Part shown: one piece after another, positions 27,600 to 36,194 of the stretch
Layout: every line of letters begins with the position of its first letter
How positions within the stretch are numbered: position 1 is the stretch's first letter
Assembly (NCBI RefSeq): GCF_002000055.1
Contig: NZ_MVBD01000008.1
Coordinates: 124,001-188,000, forward strand
Length of the DNA: 64,000 bases
Source of the DNA: Marinicella sediminis
GTDB lineage: Bacteria; Pseudomonadota; Gammaproteobacteria; Xanthomonadales; Marinicellaceae
Reading direction: 5' to 3'
Program-made: the position numbers and the translations under genes
The notes under the pieces: model-generated
Told to the model about the DNA's origin: nothing
What the model saw: only the letters and a program-made list of their open reading frames with translations
Database searches by the model: none

Positions 27600-29022
27600 A
27601 GTCATGAATGAGTCCTTCATCCAAGCTCTTCTACGGGTCGTTTCAGATGAGCAATCGCATCGCCTGGCCATAGATCTGGACAATGGCCAGACCTGGCTTG
27701 AGATCGACCGCTGTGCCACCGAACTGGATTGGGTCATCATCCCGGTACCGGCTTTTTTTTCTATTGAACAACGAACCCATATGCTGGAACTAAGTGGTAT
27801 CGATGTGGTGTGTTGTGACCAACAAATGCTGCCATGGTGGCAGGCTCAGGGGTTTCAAATTGTGCACTGTGACAACGGTCAGAAGGCGCGTGTTTTTTGC
27901 CTTTACCGCACCGCGGAGCATGCTCCGGTTATCCCTGAGGGTACGCATAAAATCACCTTCACCTCAGGCACCACAGGTCAGCCCAAAGGGGTTTGTCTCA
28001 GTCAGGCCCATTTACACACCGTCGGACAATCATTGGCTCAGGCCATTGACCATCTGGGTTTAAGCAGACACATCAGTCTGTTGCCCTACAGTGTGTTGCT
28101 GGAAAATATGGCCGTCAGCTATGCCAATCAGCTCGCCGGTCTGGAAGTGATCGCGTTGCCCCTGGCAGAGGTGGGGATGACCGGTTCCGGACAACTCAAT
28201 ATGACCACCATGCTGGATGCCATCTGTCAGCATCGTGCGGACAGTATGATCATGATGCCACAAATGCTTAAGCAGTTGGTGATGATTCTGGATCAGCACC
28301 CCCGTGATCTGTCATTCATCAATTTTATTGCTGTTGGCGGAGCGGTTTGTTCCGCACAATTGATTGAGCAGGCCCAGTCCGTGGGCTTGCCGGTTTTTCA
28401 AGGTTATGGCATCAGTGAGTGTGGTTCAGTCATTTGCCTGGACCATCAGGCCAGTGCACCCGGTTCAGTGGGCCGGCCATTGCCGCATTGTCAGCTTGAG
28501 GTGGCTGCTGATGGAGAAATTCTGGTTCAGGGTCCACAACACCTGGGTTATCTGGAAGCACAGCAAGATACTGTCACAGACCCGCAAGTTCCGTTTGCTA
28601 CCGGTGACATCGGTCATTTTGATGAATCGGGTCATTTGTACATCAGTGGCAGAAAGAAACACCTCATCATCAACTCGTTTGGACGCAACATCCTGCCAGA
28701 TTGGATTGAGGGTGAATTACTGGCCATTGGTGGCATCTTGCAGGCGATTATATACGGTGAAGCTGAACCCTTTTTAACGGCCCTGTGTGTGACCCAGATG
28801 AAGCAACATGAATTGCATCAGGCCATCTCTGTATTGAACCAGCAGTTACCTGATTATGCGCAGCTCAAAGCGGCCGTGATCGTTCCTCCTTTTACCCCCA
28901 GCAATGGGCTTTTGACAGCTTCAGGAAAACCCGTCAGAAGTCAGATTTTTAACCAACATCAACCTTTATTGGAGTCCATTTATGCAACAAACACTTGCCC
29001 GGCAAAAGCCCACGCCATTTGA
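27592..29022 (+). CDS. AMP-binding (adenylate-forming) acyl ligase
   Basis: This 476-residue enzyme has the P-loop-like A3 motif 'ITFTSGTTGQPKGVCLS' (about 122-138), A5 'FQGYGISECGSVI', A7 'FATGDIGHFDESGHLYISG' and A8 'RKKHLIINSFGRNILP'. It is shorter than typical acyl-CoA ligases, and the N-terminal portion is reduced. It would activate a carboxylic acid as an acyl-adenylate and pass it to CoA, a carrier protein or another acceptor. No carrier protein gene is present here. The neighbours (acyltransferase-fold protein, diiron-type oxidase, SDR) suggest a small-molecule pathway. Its 3' end overlaps the next gene by 41 bases. Confidence 0.87.
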   Translation: MPEVMNESFIQALLRVVSDEQSHRLAIDLDNGQTWLEIDRCATELDWVIIPVPAFFSIEQRTHMLELSGIDVVCCDQQMLPWWQAQGFQIVHCDNGQKARVFCLYRTAEHAPVIPEGTHKITFTSGTTGQPKGVCLSQAHLHTVGQSLAQAIDHLGLSRHISLLPYSVLLENMAVSYANQLAGLEVIALPLAEVGMTGSGQLNMTTMLDAICQHRADSMIMMPQMLKQLVMILDQHPRDLSFINFIAVGGAVCSAQLIEQAQSVGLPVFQGYGISECGSVICLDHQASAPGSVGRPLPHCQLEVAADGEILVQGPQHLGYLEAQQDTVTDPQVPFATGDIGHFDESGHLYISGRKKHLIINSFGRNILPDWIEGELLAIGGILQAIIYGEAEPFLTALCVTQMKQHELHQAISVLNQQLPDYAQLKAAVIVPPFTPSNGLLTASGKPVRSQIFNQHQPLLESIYATNTCPAKAHAI

Positions 29023-29656
29023 AACCCTGTGTGCTGCCACTGTAGCAGAGCAACAGGCCTTGTATGACATTCCAGTGATCAGCCAGGCCATTCAGGGAAA
29101 CATCAAACTGACCACTTATGTGGCCTTTCTGACGCAGGCTTATCACCATGTGAAACACACCGTGCCATTGTTGATGCTGACCGGTAGCCGGATTTCGCAC
29201 CAGGATGAATGGTTGCGCACCGCCATGGCCGAGTACATTGATGAGGAACTGGGGCATGAACAGTGGATACTCAATGACATCAAAGCCTGCGGGGGTGATC
29301 CTGAACAAGTGGCGGCTTCTGAGCCAGCGTTCGCTACCGAGCTGATGGTTGCCTACACCTATGATGCCATCAACCGCATCAGTCCTCTGACTTTTCTGGG
29401 TTTGGTACATGTGTTGGAAGGCACCAGTGTGGCCTTGGCCACCCAGGCCGCCAAGGCCATCAAGAGCTCACTGGCTTTACCAAACAAGGCCTTTTCCTAT
29501 TTGATTTCACATGGTGACCTGGATCAGGGTCATACCCAATTTTTTGAAGAGTTGATCAATAAAATGACGCAGCAACAGCTGGCAGTGGTGATCAAGGCCT
29601 GTAAGCGGTTTTATCGACTTTATGCTGATATCTTCAGGAGCTTACCAACCTCATGA
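28982..29656 (+). CDS. Haem-oxygenase-like (TenA/PqqC/HDO-type) putative diiron oxidase
   Basis: The 224-residue all-helical protein belongs to the haem-oxygenase-like group annotated as iron-containing redox enzymes. Candidate metal ligands follow the HDO layout: E89 and H92 in 'DEELGHEQW', E146 in 'VLEGTSV', then H177, D181 and H184 in 'SHGDLDQGHTQF', with a His-rich first helix 'YHHVKH' (55-59). The known relatives UndA, CADD and SznF use a similar set to bind two irons and oxidise fatty acids or amines. The TenA thiaminase cysteine is not evident. ATG 28982 has a GGAG site and overlaps the ligase end by 41 bases. The substrate is unknown; a fatty acyl or acyl-amino compound fits the operon. 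Confidence 0.85.
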   Translation: MQQTLARQKPTPFETLCAATVAEQQALYDIPVISQAIQGNIKLTTYVAFLTQAYHHVKHTVPLLMLTGSRISHQDEWLRTAMAEYIDEELGHEQWILNDIKACGGDPEQVAASEPAFATELMVAYTYDAINRISPLTFLGLVHVLEGTSVALATQAAKAIKSSLALPNKAFSYLISHGDLDQGHTQFFEELINKMTQQQLAVVIKACKRFYRLYADIFRSLPTS

Positions 29657-30459
29657 GGATCCATTGGAAACAGCTGACGGTGGTGCTGACCGGGGCCTAT
29701 GGCGGACTTGGCCGGGCATTGGCAGGTGAGCTGGATCAGCTGGGTGCCCGGTTGATATTGGTAGGTCGTGATGATGAACAGTTGATGGCAATGCAACAGA
29801 TGTTGCATCAGCCAGCTCAGCGCATAGCGGGTGATGTCACCAGTGCAGAAACTTTGTCCGAAGTGGTTGCGTTGCTGGCCACAACAGGGGGGCAGCAACG
29901 CATGCTGATCAACAATGCCGCCCTCAGCCATGCAGGGTTTTTAATTCAACAATCTGCTGTGGATTTGCAGCAGATGATGAACGTCAATCTGACGGCCCCG
30001 ATGGTCTGGACTCAGGCTTTGATGCCCTGGCTGGAACAAGCGAAGAAGGGGTATGTGATCAATGTGGGTTCCAGTTTTGGTGGCATTGGCTATCCTGGAT
30101 TCAGTGGTTATTGTGCTTCTAAATTTGGCCTGAGGGGTTTTACCCAGGCACTGAACCGGGAATTGGTTGGTTCAACGATACAAGCCAGTTACCTGGCCCC
30201 CAGGGCCATGTCAACACCAATCAACTCAACGGCAGTGGATAAACTTAATGAACATTTGGGTAATCATGTGGATGACCCCCGGGACATTGCCAGACAAATC
30301 ATCAAAGCCATCAGTCAGCAACGTGAAGAACAGTTTTTTGGCTGGCCTGAGAAGCTGTATGTCAAACTCAATGCTGTGTTGCCAACTGTGATCAGCAAAG
30401 CCATCAGGAAAGACCAGTCAACCATTCAATCTTTATTAAACAACGAGGTTAAACCATGA
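29653..30459 (+). CDS. Short-chain dehydrogenase/reductase in the T_hemolysin operon
   Basis: This 268-residue SDR has the cofactor motif 'LTGAYGGLGRALA' (about 10-22), 'NNAALSHAG', catalytic serine in 'INVGSSFGGIGYPG', and YxxxK as 'YCASK'. A short hydrophobic helix near the C-terminus ('LYVKLNAVLPTVISKAI') suggests loose membrane contact, as in fatty-acyl-type SDRs. Its ATG overlaps the oxidase stop (ATGA), and the next gene overlaps its stop in the same way. It would reduce or oxidise a keto or hydroxyl group in the product of this operon. Confidence 0.88.
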   Translation: MRIHWKQLTVVLTGAYGGLGRALAGELDQLGARLILVGRDDEQLMAMQQMLHQPAQRIAGDVTSAETLSEVVALLATTGGQQRMLINNAALSHAGFLIQQSAVDLQQMMNVNLTAPMVWTQALMPWLEQAKKGYVINVGSSFGGIGYPGFSGYCASKFGLRGFTQALNRELVGSTIQASYLAPRAMSTPINSTAVDKLNEHLGNHVDDPRDIARQIIKAISQQREEQFFGWPEKLYVKLNAVLPTVISKAIRKDQSTIQSLLNNEVKP

Positions 30460-31118
30460 AGCAACATCACATCTTATATACCGCTTGTCTGCTGTTTGGC
30501 AGTTTAGCTGCCCAGGCAGAACTGACCGACGAAGTCAGGCAGATCCAAAGTCAGTGGGCAATGGTCAACTACCTGCCGACAGCCAGCAATGAACAACAGG
30601 AGGCCAAAGAAGCGGCCTTTGAAAAACTGGCACAAATGGCCACCCAGGTGGCATTGAAAGAAAGCAATCTGCCCGAAGCCCTGGTTTGGGAGGGTATAGT
30701 TTATTCCAGCTATGCCGGTGCCAAAGGTGGTTTGGGCGCTCTGAGCCTGGCCAAACATGCCCGGAAATCTTATGAGGCAGCCATTGAAATGGATGGTGAT
30801 GTGCTCAATGGTTCGGCCTATACCAGCCTGGGTGTGCTGTACAGCAAAGTGCCGGGTTGGCCAATCGGGTTTGGCAGTGATAAAAAGGCCATGGAATACC
30901 TGAAGAAAGGGCTGCAACTCAATCCCCGCGGTATTGATTCCAATTATTTTTTTGCTGCATTCCTGTTTGAGGAAGAAGGGGATTACCAGGCAGCCAAACA
31001 ATACCTGCTAACAGCCAGAATGGCGCCACCCCGTCCTGACCGTCCGAATGCCGATGCAGGCAGACAACAGGAAATCAGTCAGCTGATGGCTCAGGTTGAA
31101 AAAGAGCTGGCTGATTAA
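30456..31118 (+). CDS. Secreted TPR-like protein ending the T_hemolysin operon
   Basis: The 220-residue protein has a signal peptide ending in 'AAQAEL', then helical pairs that read like tetratricopeptide repeats: 'AKHARKSYEAAIEMDGDVLNG', 'AMEYLKKGLQLNPRGIDS' and 'GDYQAAKQYLLTARMAPP'. It has no catalytic motif. It resembles the TRAP-T-associated TAtT/TPR proteins in style. It probably acts in the periplasm as a scaffold or in product handling. Its ATG overlaps the SDR stop by four bases, so it belongs to this operon despite the change of compartment. Confidence 0.82.
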   Translation: MKQHHILYTACLLFGSLAAQAELTDEVRQIQSQWAMVNYLPTASNEQQEAKEAAFEKLAQMATQVALKESNLPEALVWEGIVYSSYAGAKGGLGALSLAKHARKSYEAAIEMDGDVLNGSAYTSLGVLYSKVPGWPIGFGSDKKAMEYLKKGLQLNPRGIDSNYFFAAFLFEEEGDYQAAKQYLLTARMAPPRPDRPNADAGRQQEISQLMAQVEKELAD

Positions 31119-31150
31119 ACACTAACCTCCGAAAATAAATTGCATCTGAA

Positions 31151-31183
31151 AACCACTGGTCTTAAGGGGTCGGTGGTTATTAT
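31151..31183 (+). terminator. Possible weak terminator after the T_hemolysin operon
   Basis: AACCAC (31151-31156) can pair with GTGGTT (31173-31178) around a 16-base loop, followed by ATTATTATTG. The stem is short and the tail is not a clean T-run. Confidence 0.35.
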
Positions 31184-31238
31184 TGTCTCTGAATCAGAGG
31201 ATTTGTTATGCTGTGCTTTTTAACTGAACAGGATCACC

Positions 31239-31778
31239 ATGATTTCAATGAAGGATGCTCAGCAGGACATGCGAACCGCTTATTTGGGTGGCGCCACCGG
31301 GATGTTGGTTTCCGGTCTGGTGTGGCTGACCGCGGGTCTGGTTGGCTGGCAACTAACGGTGAAAGCCAGTGTGTTGACCTTGTTCTTTGGCGGTATGCTG
31401 ATACACCCGCTGGGTGTGCTGCTGGACAAAGCGATGAAGCGTGCAGGCCAGCACCAAAAAGGCAATCCATTGGCACCGTTGGCGCTGGAGAGCACTGTGT
31501 TGCTGTTCATTGGTCTGTTCATTGCTTTTGTGGCGGTACAATCTCAGCCCACCTGGTTTTATCCCATCATGCTACTGACCATCGGTGGGCGCTATCTGTT
31601 GTTTCAGACGCTTTACGGCATGAAGGCGTATTGGCTCATTGGTGGTGCTTTACTGGCAGCTGGAGCGCTGTGCCTGGTGTACAAGACACCGTTTGTGACA
31701 GGAGCCTTTGTTGGTGCCGGAATTGAAATCGTTGGCAGTTGGCTGATATTCAGCCAGGTCCGTTTCAGCCAGTCGTGA
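31239..31778 (+). CDS. DUF7010-like integral membrane protein
   Basis: The 179-residue protein has about five to six hydrophobic helices and phrases such as 'YLGGATGMLVSGLVWL', 'GGMLIHPLGVLLDKA' and 'RYLLFQTLYGMKAYW', which resemble DUF7010 membrane proteins. An AGGA ribosome site sits nine bases before ATG 31239. Function unknown. The next small membrane gene starts on the base after its stop, so they form a pair. Confidence 0.8.
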   Translation: MISMKDAQQDMRTAYLGGATGMLVSGLVWLTAGLVGWQLTVKASVLTLFFGGMLIHPLGVLLDKAMKRAGQHQKGNPLAPLALESTVLLFIGLFIAFVAVQSQPTWFYPIMLLTIGGRYLLFQTLYGMKAYWLIGGALLAAGALCLVYKTPFVTGAFVGAGIEIVGSWLIFSQVRFSQS

Positions 31779-32108
31779 ATGAAGTTTTTGCATCGCCATT
31801 GTCCTGACTGTAAATCGGCCATCATGCCGGTCAGGCTGTTACATTACAGTAGCCGGATGGCGTGCCCTGCTTGTTTCAGCCAGTATGTTTACCCAACGGT
31901 CATCAGATGGGTGGTCCATTTAATTTATGCGCTGAATGTGTGTATTGCCATTGCCGTGGGATTGTATTTCAGTCGTGTATGGGTGTTTGCAGTGCTGTTG
32001 TTGACCGCACCGTTTATGATTGAATTTCTGGTTGCCAAGTGGTGCACTTTGCAACCTTCAGGTCGAAAGTACAGACGGCAAAAGATGAAGAAGACAAGGC
32101 GGCAATGA
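31779..32108 (+). CDS. Small membrane protein with N-terminal zinc-ribbon-like CxxC pairs
   Basis: This 109-residue product has two Cys pairs ('CPDC' near 8-11 and 'CPAC' near 29-32), typical of a zinc ribbon. Two hydrophobic helices (about 42-62 and 66-84) and a basic C-terminus follow. The start directly follows the upstream stop, and codon use matches its neighbour. Function unknown. Confidence 0.7.
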   Translation: MKFLHRHCPDCKSAIMPVRLLHYSSRMACPACFSQYVYPTVIRWVVHLIYALNVCIAIAVGLYFSRVWVFAVLLLTAPFMIEFLVAKWCTLQPSGRKYRRQKMKKTRRQ

Positions 32109-32336
32109 CTGATTCACCTCATGGTTACGCTTGTGTGATTGTTTGATTTAAGATTCAGAATCAAGGGCAGGTTTTCGTTGTGCCTTTGCTCGCAGCAACC
32201 ATTTGTGGATGATTTCCCGGGTCCTGACCGCGGGTCAGTGTGGTGCTGTCATTCAATTGTTTAGATGGCGGTTCAGCTGGTGATGGTTCACCGTGCTGGG
32301 TTGTTGGTGTTCACCTGACCAGTTCATTTATTTTTT

Positions 32337-32600
32337 TCAAGGCCTTTTCTGTTGGTCTCGCTGAGGCTTTTCATTGTCCTCTGGTGCTTCAGGAACGGGA
32401 TCAAAACCGCCTTCACACATGGGTTGGCAGCGGCCCAGTCTTTTCAGCCCCAAACCAGTGCCTTTGATGATGCCAAATCGTTGAACGGCCTGAATCATGT
32501 ATTCAGAACAACTGGGGTGAAACCGGCAGCGGTTACCCAGCATGGGACTGATGAGGTATTGATAGCCCCTCAATATTGATATGAATACACGTCGAATCAT
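32337..32600 (-). CDS. yidD: Membrane protein insertion efficiency factor YidD
   Basis: The 87-residue protein contains the full YidD core: '[27 protein letters not shown]', split by the conserved Cys residues, then '[17 protein letters not shown]'. It sits at the inner membrane and assists YidC in membrane protein insertion. In most bacteria it lies between rnpA and yidC; here it stands alone, divergent from dksA. An acidic/Gln-rich tail follows the core. Confidence 0.92.
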   Translation of the reverse strand: MIRRVFISILRGYQYLISPMLGNRCRFHPSCSEYMIQAVQRFGIIKGTGLGLKRLGRCQPMCEGGFDPVPEAPEDNEKPQRDQQKRP

Positions 32601-32609
32601 TAAAAATGG

Positions 32610-32638
32610 TTGCTCATTGGCACAGTTTCAGGTATAAA
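32610..32638 (+). promoter_or_regulatory. Candidate sigma-70 promoter for dksA-prfB-lysS
   Basis: TTGCTC (32610-32615), a 17-base spacer and TATAAA (32633-32638) fit a sigma-70 promoter with a good -10 and a moderate -35. It would give a leader of roughly 108 bases before dksA. Confidence 0.45.
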
Positions 32639-32752
32639 GTTCGCCTTAAATTTAAGTTGTCATGGGTGAATGAATCACACCATTGAAATAATAAATTCAG
32701 TCCATATTTTAGCACGCGCTGAATTTAAGCGTGGCATGACAGGAGATAAATA

Positions 32753-33211
32753 ATGGCAGAAAGAAGTATCAATGACTTACCAGAGGATTACATTCCATCT
32801 TTGGAATTACCTGATGGTTATGTGCCAACTGATAAAGAAGAATACATGTGCGATAAGCACCTGGAATATTTCAGAAGACGCATTGAGCAATGGAAGGAAG
32901 ATTTATTGATTGAATCCAGTGAAACCATTGCCAATTTACAAGCCGAAGCCAGAGACATCAGTGATGAAGCTGAGCGCGCATCGCGGGAAACAGAGAATAC
33001 ATTTGAACTGCGAACCCGTGATCGTTACCGAAAATTGTTGAAAAAAATCAACAAAGCCCTGGAGCGGTTCAATACCGGTGACTATGGTTATTGTGAAGAG
33101 ACTGATGAAGAAATTGGTTTGCCACGGTTGCTGGCCCGACCCATTGCTACCATGTGTATCGATGCACAGGAACGCTGGGAACTGAAACAAAAAATCACCC
33201 GGGAAGGTTGA
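32753..33211 (+). CDS. dksA: DksA/TraR-family RNA polymerase-binding regulator with reduced zinc finger
   Basis: The 152-residue protein has the DksA coiled-coil hairpin and a C-terminal zinc-finger region. The tip reads 'ISDEAERAS', so the first acidic tip residue (E. coli D71) is kept and the second (D74) is Glu. The finger reads C-E-E-T ... C-I-D-A, so only two of the four zinc cysteines remain, a form like alphaproteobacterial DksA. DksA binds the RNA polymerase secondary channel and works with ppGpp on rRNA and amino acid promoters. It has an AGGAG site, and prfB follows by four bases. This may be one of several DksA homologues. Confidence 0.88.
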   Translation: MAERSINDLPEDYIPSLELPDGYVPTDKEEYMCDKHLEYFRRRIEQWKEDLLIESSETIANLQAEARDISDEAERASRETENTFELRTRDRYRKLLKKINKALERFNTGDYGYCEETDEEIGLPRLLARPIATMCIDAQERWELKQKITREG

Positions 33212-33215
33212 AGCC

Positions 33216-34311
33216 ATGGAAATCGCACCACAAATCGCCCAATTAGATGACTTCCAGCAGCGCACCACAGCGCTGTGGAGGTATCTTTGACTATGATCTT
33301 AAGAAAGAACGTTTAGAAGAAGTCAATCTGGAAATGGAAGATCCTGACATTTGGAATGATCAGGAAAAAGCCCAGGCAATGAGCAAGGAACGCGCCTCAC
33401 TTGATCATGTCGTCAGTACCCTGGACGAACTCAAAGACGGCATCACCGATGCATCTGAATTTTTGCAAATGGCCAATGATGAAGATGATGAAGACAGTTT
33501 ACAGGAAGTCTTGAAAATGATTGCTGATCTGGAGAAAAAGATCGAGCAACTTGAATTCCAAAAAATGTTTTCCGGTGAAATGGACCCCAACAATGCTTTC
33601 GTTGATATCCAGGCAGGTTCCGGTGGTACCGAAGCACAGGATTGGGCAGAAATGTTGCTGCGCATGTACTTGCGCTGGATTGAATCACGTGGCTGGAAAT
33701 CAGAACTGATCGAAGTCTCAGCCGGAGATGTGGCCGGTATCAAATCTGCAACCATCAAAGTCGAAGGTGACTATGCTTTTGGTTGGTTGCGCACCGAGAT
33801 CGGCGTACACCGCCTGGTCAGGAAATCACCTTTTGATTCCAGTAACAAACGGCATACCAGCTTCGCTGCGGTTTTTGTTTCACCTGAAATTGATGACAGT
33901 TTTGAAATCGACATCAATCCGGCTGACCTGAGGATCGATGTATATCGGTCATCTGGGGCAGGCGGACAGCACGTGAATAAAACTGAATCTGCAGTACGGA
34001 TCACTCATGAACCCACCAACACCGTGGTCCAATGTCAGAATGGTCGCTCACAGCACCAAAACAAAGCCACGGCCATGCAACAGCTGAAAGCCAAGTTGTA
34101 TGAGCTGGAAATGCAAAAACGCAATGAACAATCACAATCCATGGAAGAAACCAAGTCTGACATTGGCTGGGGTAGTCAGATCCGTTCTTATGTGCTTGAT
34201 CAATCCCGCATCAAAGACCTCCGAACCGGAGTGGAAAACACCAACACCCAGGCTGTACTGGATGGTGATCTGGATAAATTCATTGAAGCCAGCCTCAAGC
34301 AGGGCTTGTAA
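33216..34311 (+). CDS. prfB: Peptide chain release factor 2 with programmed +1 frameshift
   Basis: Translation starts at ATG 33216, reads 24 codons to an in-frame TGA at 33288-33290, and must shift +1 at CTT TGA C to continue as D-Y-D-L-K-K in the frame ending at 34311. The full product is about 364 residues, as expected for RF2. It has the stop-recognition 'SPF' motif in 'RKSPFDSS' and the catalytic GGQ in '[14 protein letters not shown]'. It ends translation at UGA and UAA. Callers that ignore the shift would start at ATG 33247 and lose the N-terminus. It lies between dksA and lysS in the usual prfB-lysS order. Confidence 0.96.
33277..33291 (+). promoter_or_regulatory. prfB +1 frameshift (autoregulatory) site
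   Basis: A Shine-Dalgarno-like GGAGGT (33277-33282) sits three bases before the slippery CTT (33285-33287), followed by TGA and C. This is the classic RF2 autoregulation site: low RF2 slows UGA decoding and favours the +1 shift. Confidence 0.95.
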
Positions 34312-34342
34312 GCCATAACCATTAACCGAAACACCCAAAACC

Positions 34343-35821
34343 ATGACCGAAGACAATAAACTCATCGCAGAAAGACGCAGCAAACTGGATGCCATCCGCA
34401 CCCAGCGCAATGCCTACCCCAACCAATACAGACGCAGCCACCTGGCCGCCGATCTGCATGACAAGTTCGATGCCATGGACAAGGAAACTCTGGACCCGCA
34501 AAACATCGAGGTGGCGGTGATGGGCCGAATGATGAGTCAACGTCTGTTTGGTAAGGGTGGCTTTGCCGTACTCAGCGATGTGTCCGGTGCGATTCAATTA
34601 TTTGTTCAGCTCAATGCCATAGGTGAAGATGTTTTTTCAGACTTCAAAACCTGGGACATGGGCGACATTGTTTATGGTAAGGGCACCTTGTTCAAAACCA
34701 AGACCAATGAATTGTCGGTCAAAGTCACTGAGTTACGCATGGTCACCAAATCACTCAGACCTTTACCGGAAAAATTCCATGGCCTGTCTGACCAGGAAAC
34801 CCGCTATCGTCAACGCTATGTTGATTTGATTGTTAACCAGGATTCGGCTGACGTCTTTAAAACCCGGTCGAAAATGGTCTCACACATTCGCCGGTACATG
34901 GAAGACCTCGAGTTTCTGGAAGTGGAAACACCGATGATGCATGTCATTCCCGGAGGTGCCACTGCCAAACCATTTACCACCCACCACAACGCCCTTGATT
35001 TGGAGCTGTACCTGAGGGTGGCGCCTGAGCTGTTTCTGAAAAGACTGACCGTTGGAGGGTTTGAAAAAGTTTTTGAAATCAATCGTAATTTCCGCAACGA
35101 AGGGGTCTCGACCAAACACAACCCTGAGTTCACCATGATGGAATTTTACTGGGCATATGCCGATTACAATGACCTGATGGACCTGACTGAGCAGCTGTTC
35201 AGATCACTGGCTCAGGAAGTCAAAGGCACTGAACAATTTTCATATCAGGGGCATGACCTTGATTTTGCTCAGCCCTTCCGCAGACAATCCATGGCTTCTC
35301 TGGTGGCTGAATACAGTGATGGTTTGTCTGAAAAAGACTGCAATAATTTGTCACTTATGCAGCAATACTGTGACAACAAAGGGGTTTCTTACGATAAAAA
35401 ATGGAAAAAAGGTGAGTTATTGGCTGAATTGTTCGATTTGTATGTGGAGGAAAACCTCATACAGCCGACTTTTGTGACAGAATATCCCATAGAGATATCA
35501 CCTTTGTCACGCAGGAATGATGACAATCCGGAGATCACTGACCGGTTTGAATTATTCATTTGTGGCAACGAAATCGCCAATGGTTTCTCGGAGCTCAATG
35601 ATCCGGAGGACCAGGCTGATCGTTTCAGACAACAGGTCGCTAATCTCGAAGCCGGGGATGATGAAGCCATGCATTTTGATGCAGACTACATTCGCGCACT
35701 GGAGCATGGTATGCCACCGGCTGCCGGTGAGGGAATTGGCATTGATCGTTTGGTGATGTTATTCACAGACTCAGCGTCCATCCGCGATGTATTATTGTTT
35801 CCGTATATGAAACCCGAGTAA
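34343..35821 (+). CDS. lysS: Lysyl-tRNA synthetase, class II
   Basis: This 492-residue enzyme has the OB-fold anticodon domain (about 50-150) and a class II catalytic domain. Motif 2 is in 'FEINRNFRNEGVSTKHNPEF' (near 245-260), and motif 3 is 'GEGIGIDRLVMLF' (near 460). It charges tRNA-Lys with lysine. Thirty-one bases separate it from prfB. No strong ribosome site is seen before ATG 34343, which may mean coupling to prfB. Confidence 0.96.
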   Translation: MTEDNKLIAERRSKLDAIRTQRNAYPNQYRRSHLAADLHDKFDAMDKETLDPQNIEVAVMGRMMSQRLFGKGGFAVLSDVSGAIQLFVQLNAIGEDVFSDFKTWDMGDIVYGKGTLFKTKTNELSVKVTELRMVTKSLRPLPEKFHGLSDQETRYRQRYVDLIVNQDSADVFKTRSKMVSHIRRYMEDLEFLEVETPMMHVIPGGATAKPFTTHHNALDLELYLRVAPELFLKRLTVGGFEKVFEINRNFRNEGVSTKHNPEFTMMEFYWAYADYNDLMDLTEQLFRSLAQEVKGTEQFSYQGHDLDFAQPFRRQSMASLVAEYSDGLSEKDCNNLSLMQQYCDNKGVSYDKKWKKGELLAELFDLYVEENLIQPTFVTEYPIEISPLSRRNDDNPEITDRFELFICGNEIANGFSELNDPEDQADRFRQQVANLEAGDDEAMHFDADYIRALEHGMPPAAGEGIGIDRLVMLFTDSASIRDVLLFPYMKPE

Positions 35822-35827
35822 AAGTAT

Positions 35828-36178
35828 ATGAGTGAAAGTCAAGGTATCCGATACGCCAGAAAAAGCATTGAAGCCTCTTGTTTGTTGTTGTACAAGGGCA
35901 ATTCCTGTCTGACAGAGGTGAAGAACATTTCTGCATCCGGAATTTTGCTCGTGCCCCTGGATGAAGAGTGTATTGATGACCTGATGGTAGACTCAGTGTG
36001 TATTCTGGAAATCGTGGTCAATGACACATTCAATCTTCATGTGTCCTCCAAAGTCACCCGCATTGGTGATGATGGTCAGATTGCTTTGCACTACATTCAG
36101 ATTCCGGAAGAAAAGCAAGTGGCGCTGTGGCAGTTACTCGGTGACCATGTTCATGAAGTGGAAGTCTTCGACACCTGA
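35828..36178 (+). CDS. PilZ-domain protein (putative c-di-GMP receptor)
   Basis: The 116-residue protein looks like a single PilZ domain: an N-terminal 'RYARKS' (RxxxR-like) and 'EVKNISASGILLVPL' (NxSxxG-like, where PilZ usually has DxSxxG). It would bind cyclic di-GMP, perhaps that made by the GGDEF protein in this window. It lies six bases downstream of lysS. Confidence 0.75.
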   Translation: MSESQGIRYARKSIEASCLLLYKGNSCLTEVKNISASGILLVPLDEECIDDLMVDSVCILEIVVNDTFNLHVSSKVTRIGDDGQIALHYIQIPEEKQVALWQLLGDHVHEVEVFDT

Positions 36179-36194
36179 TTTGCCGGCTTAAGCT

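Noticed and set aside
30504-31001. Minus-strand frame of 165 codons
   Set aside because: It is antisense to the secreted TPR-like gene, which has a signal peptide and clear repeats.
31208-31726. Plus-strand frame of 172 codons
   Set aside because: It overlaps the DUF7010-like membrane protein in another frame; its Cys/His/Trp-rich content is typical of a shadow.
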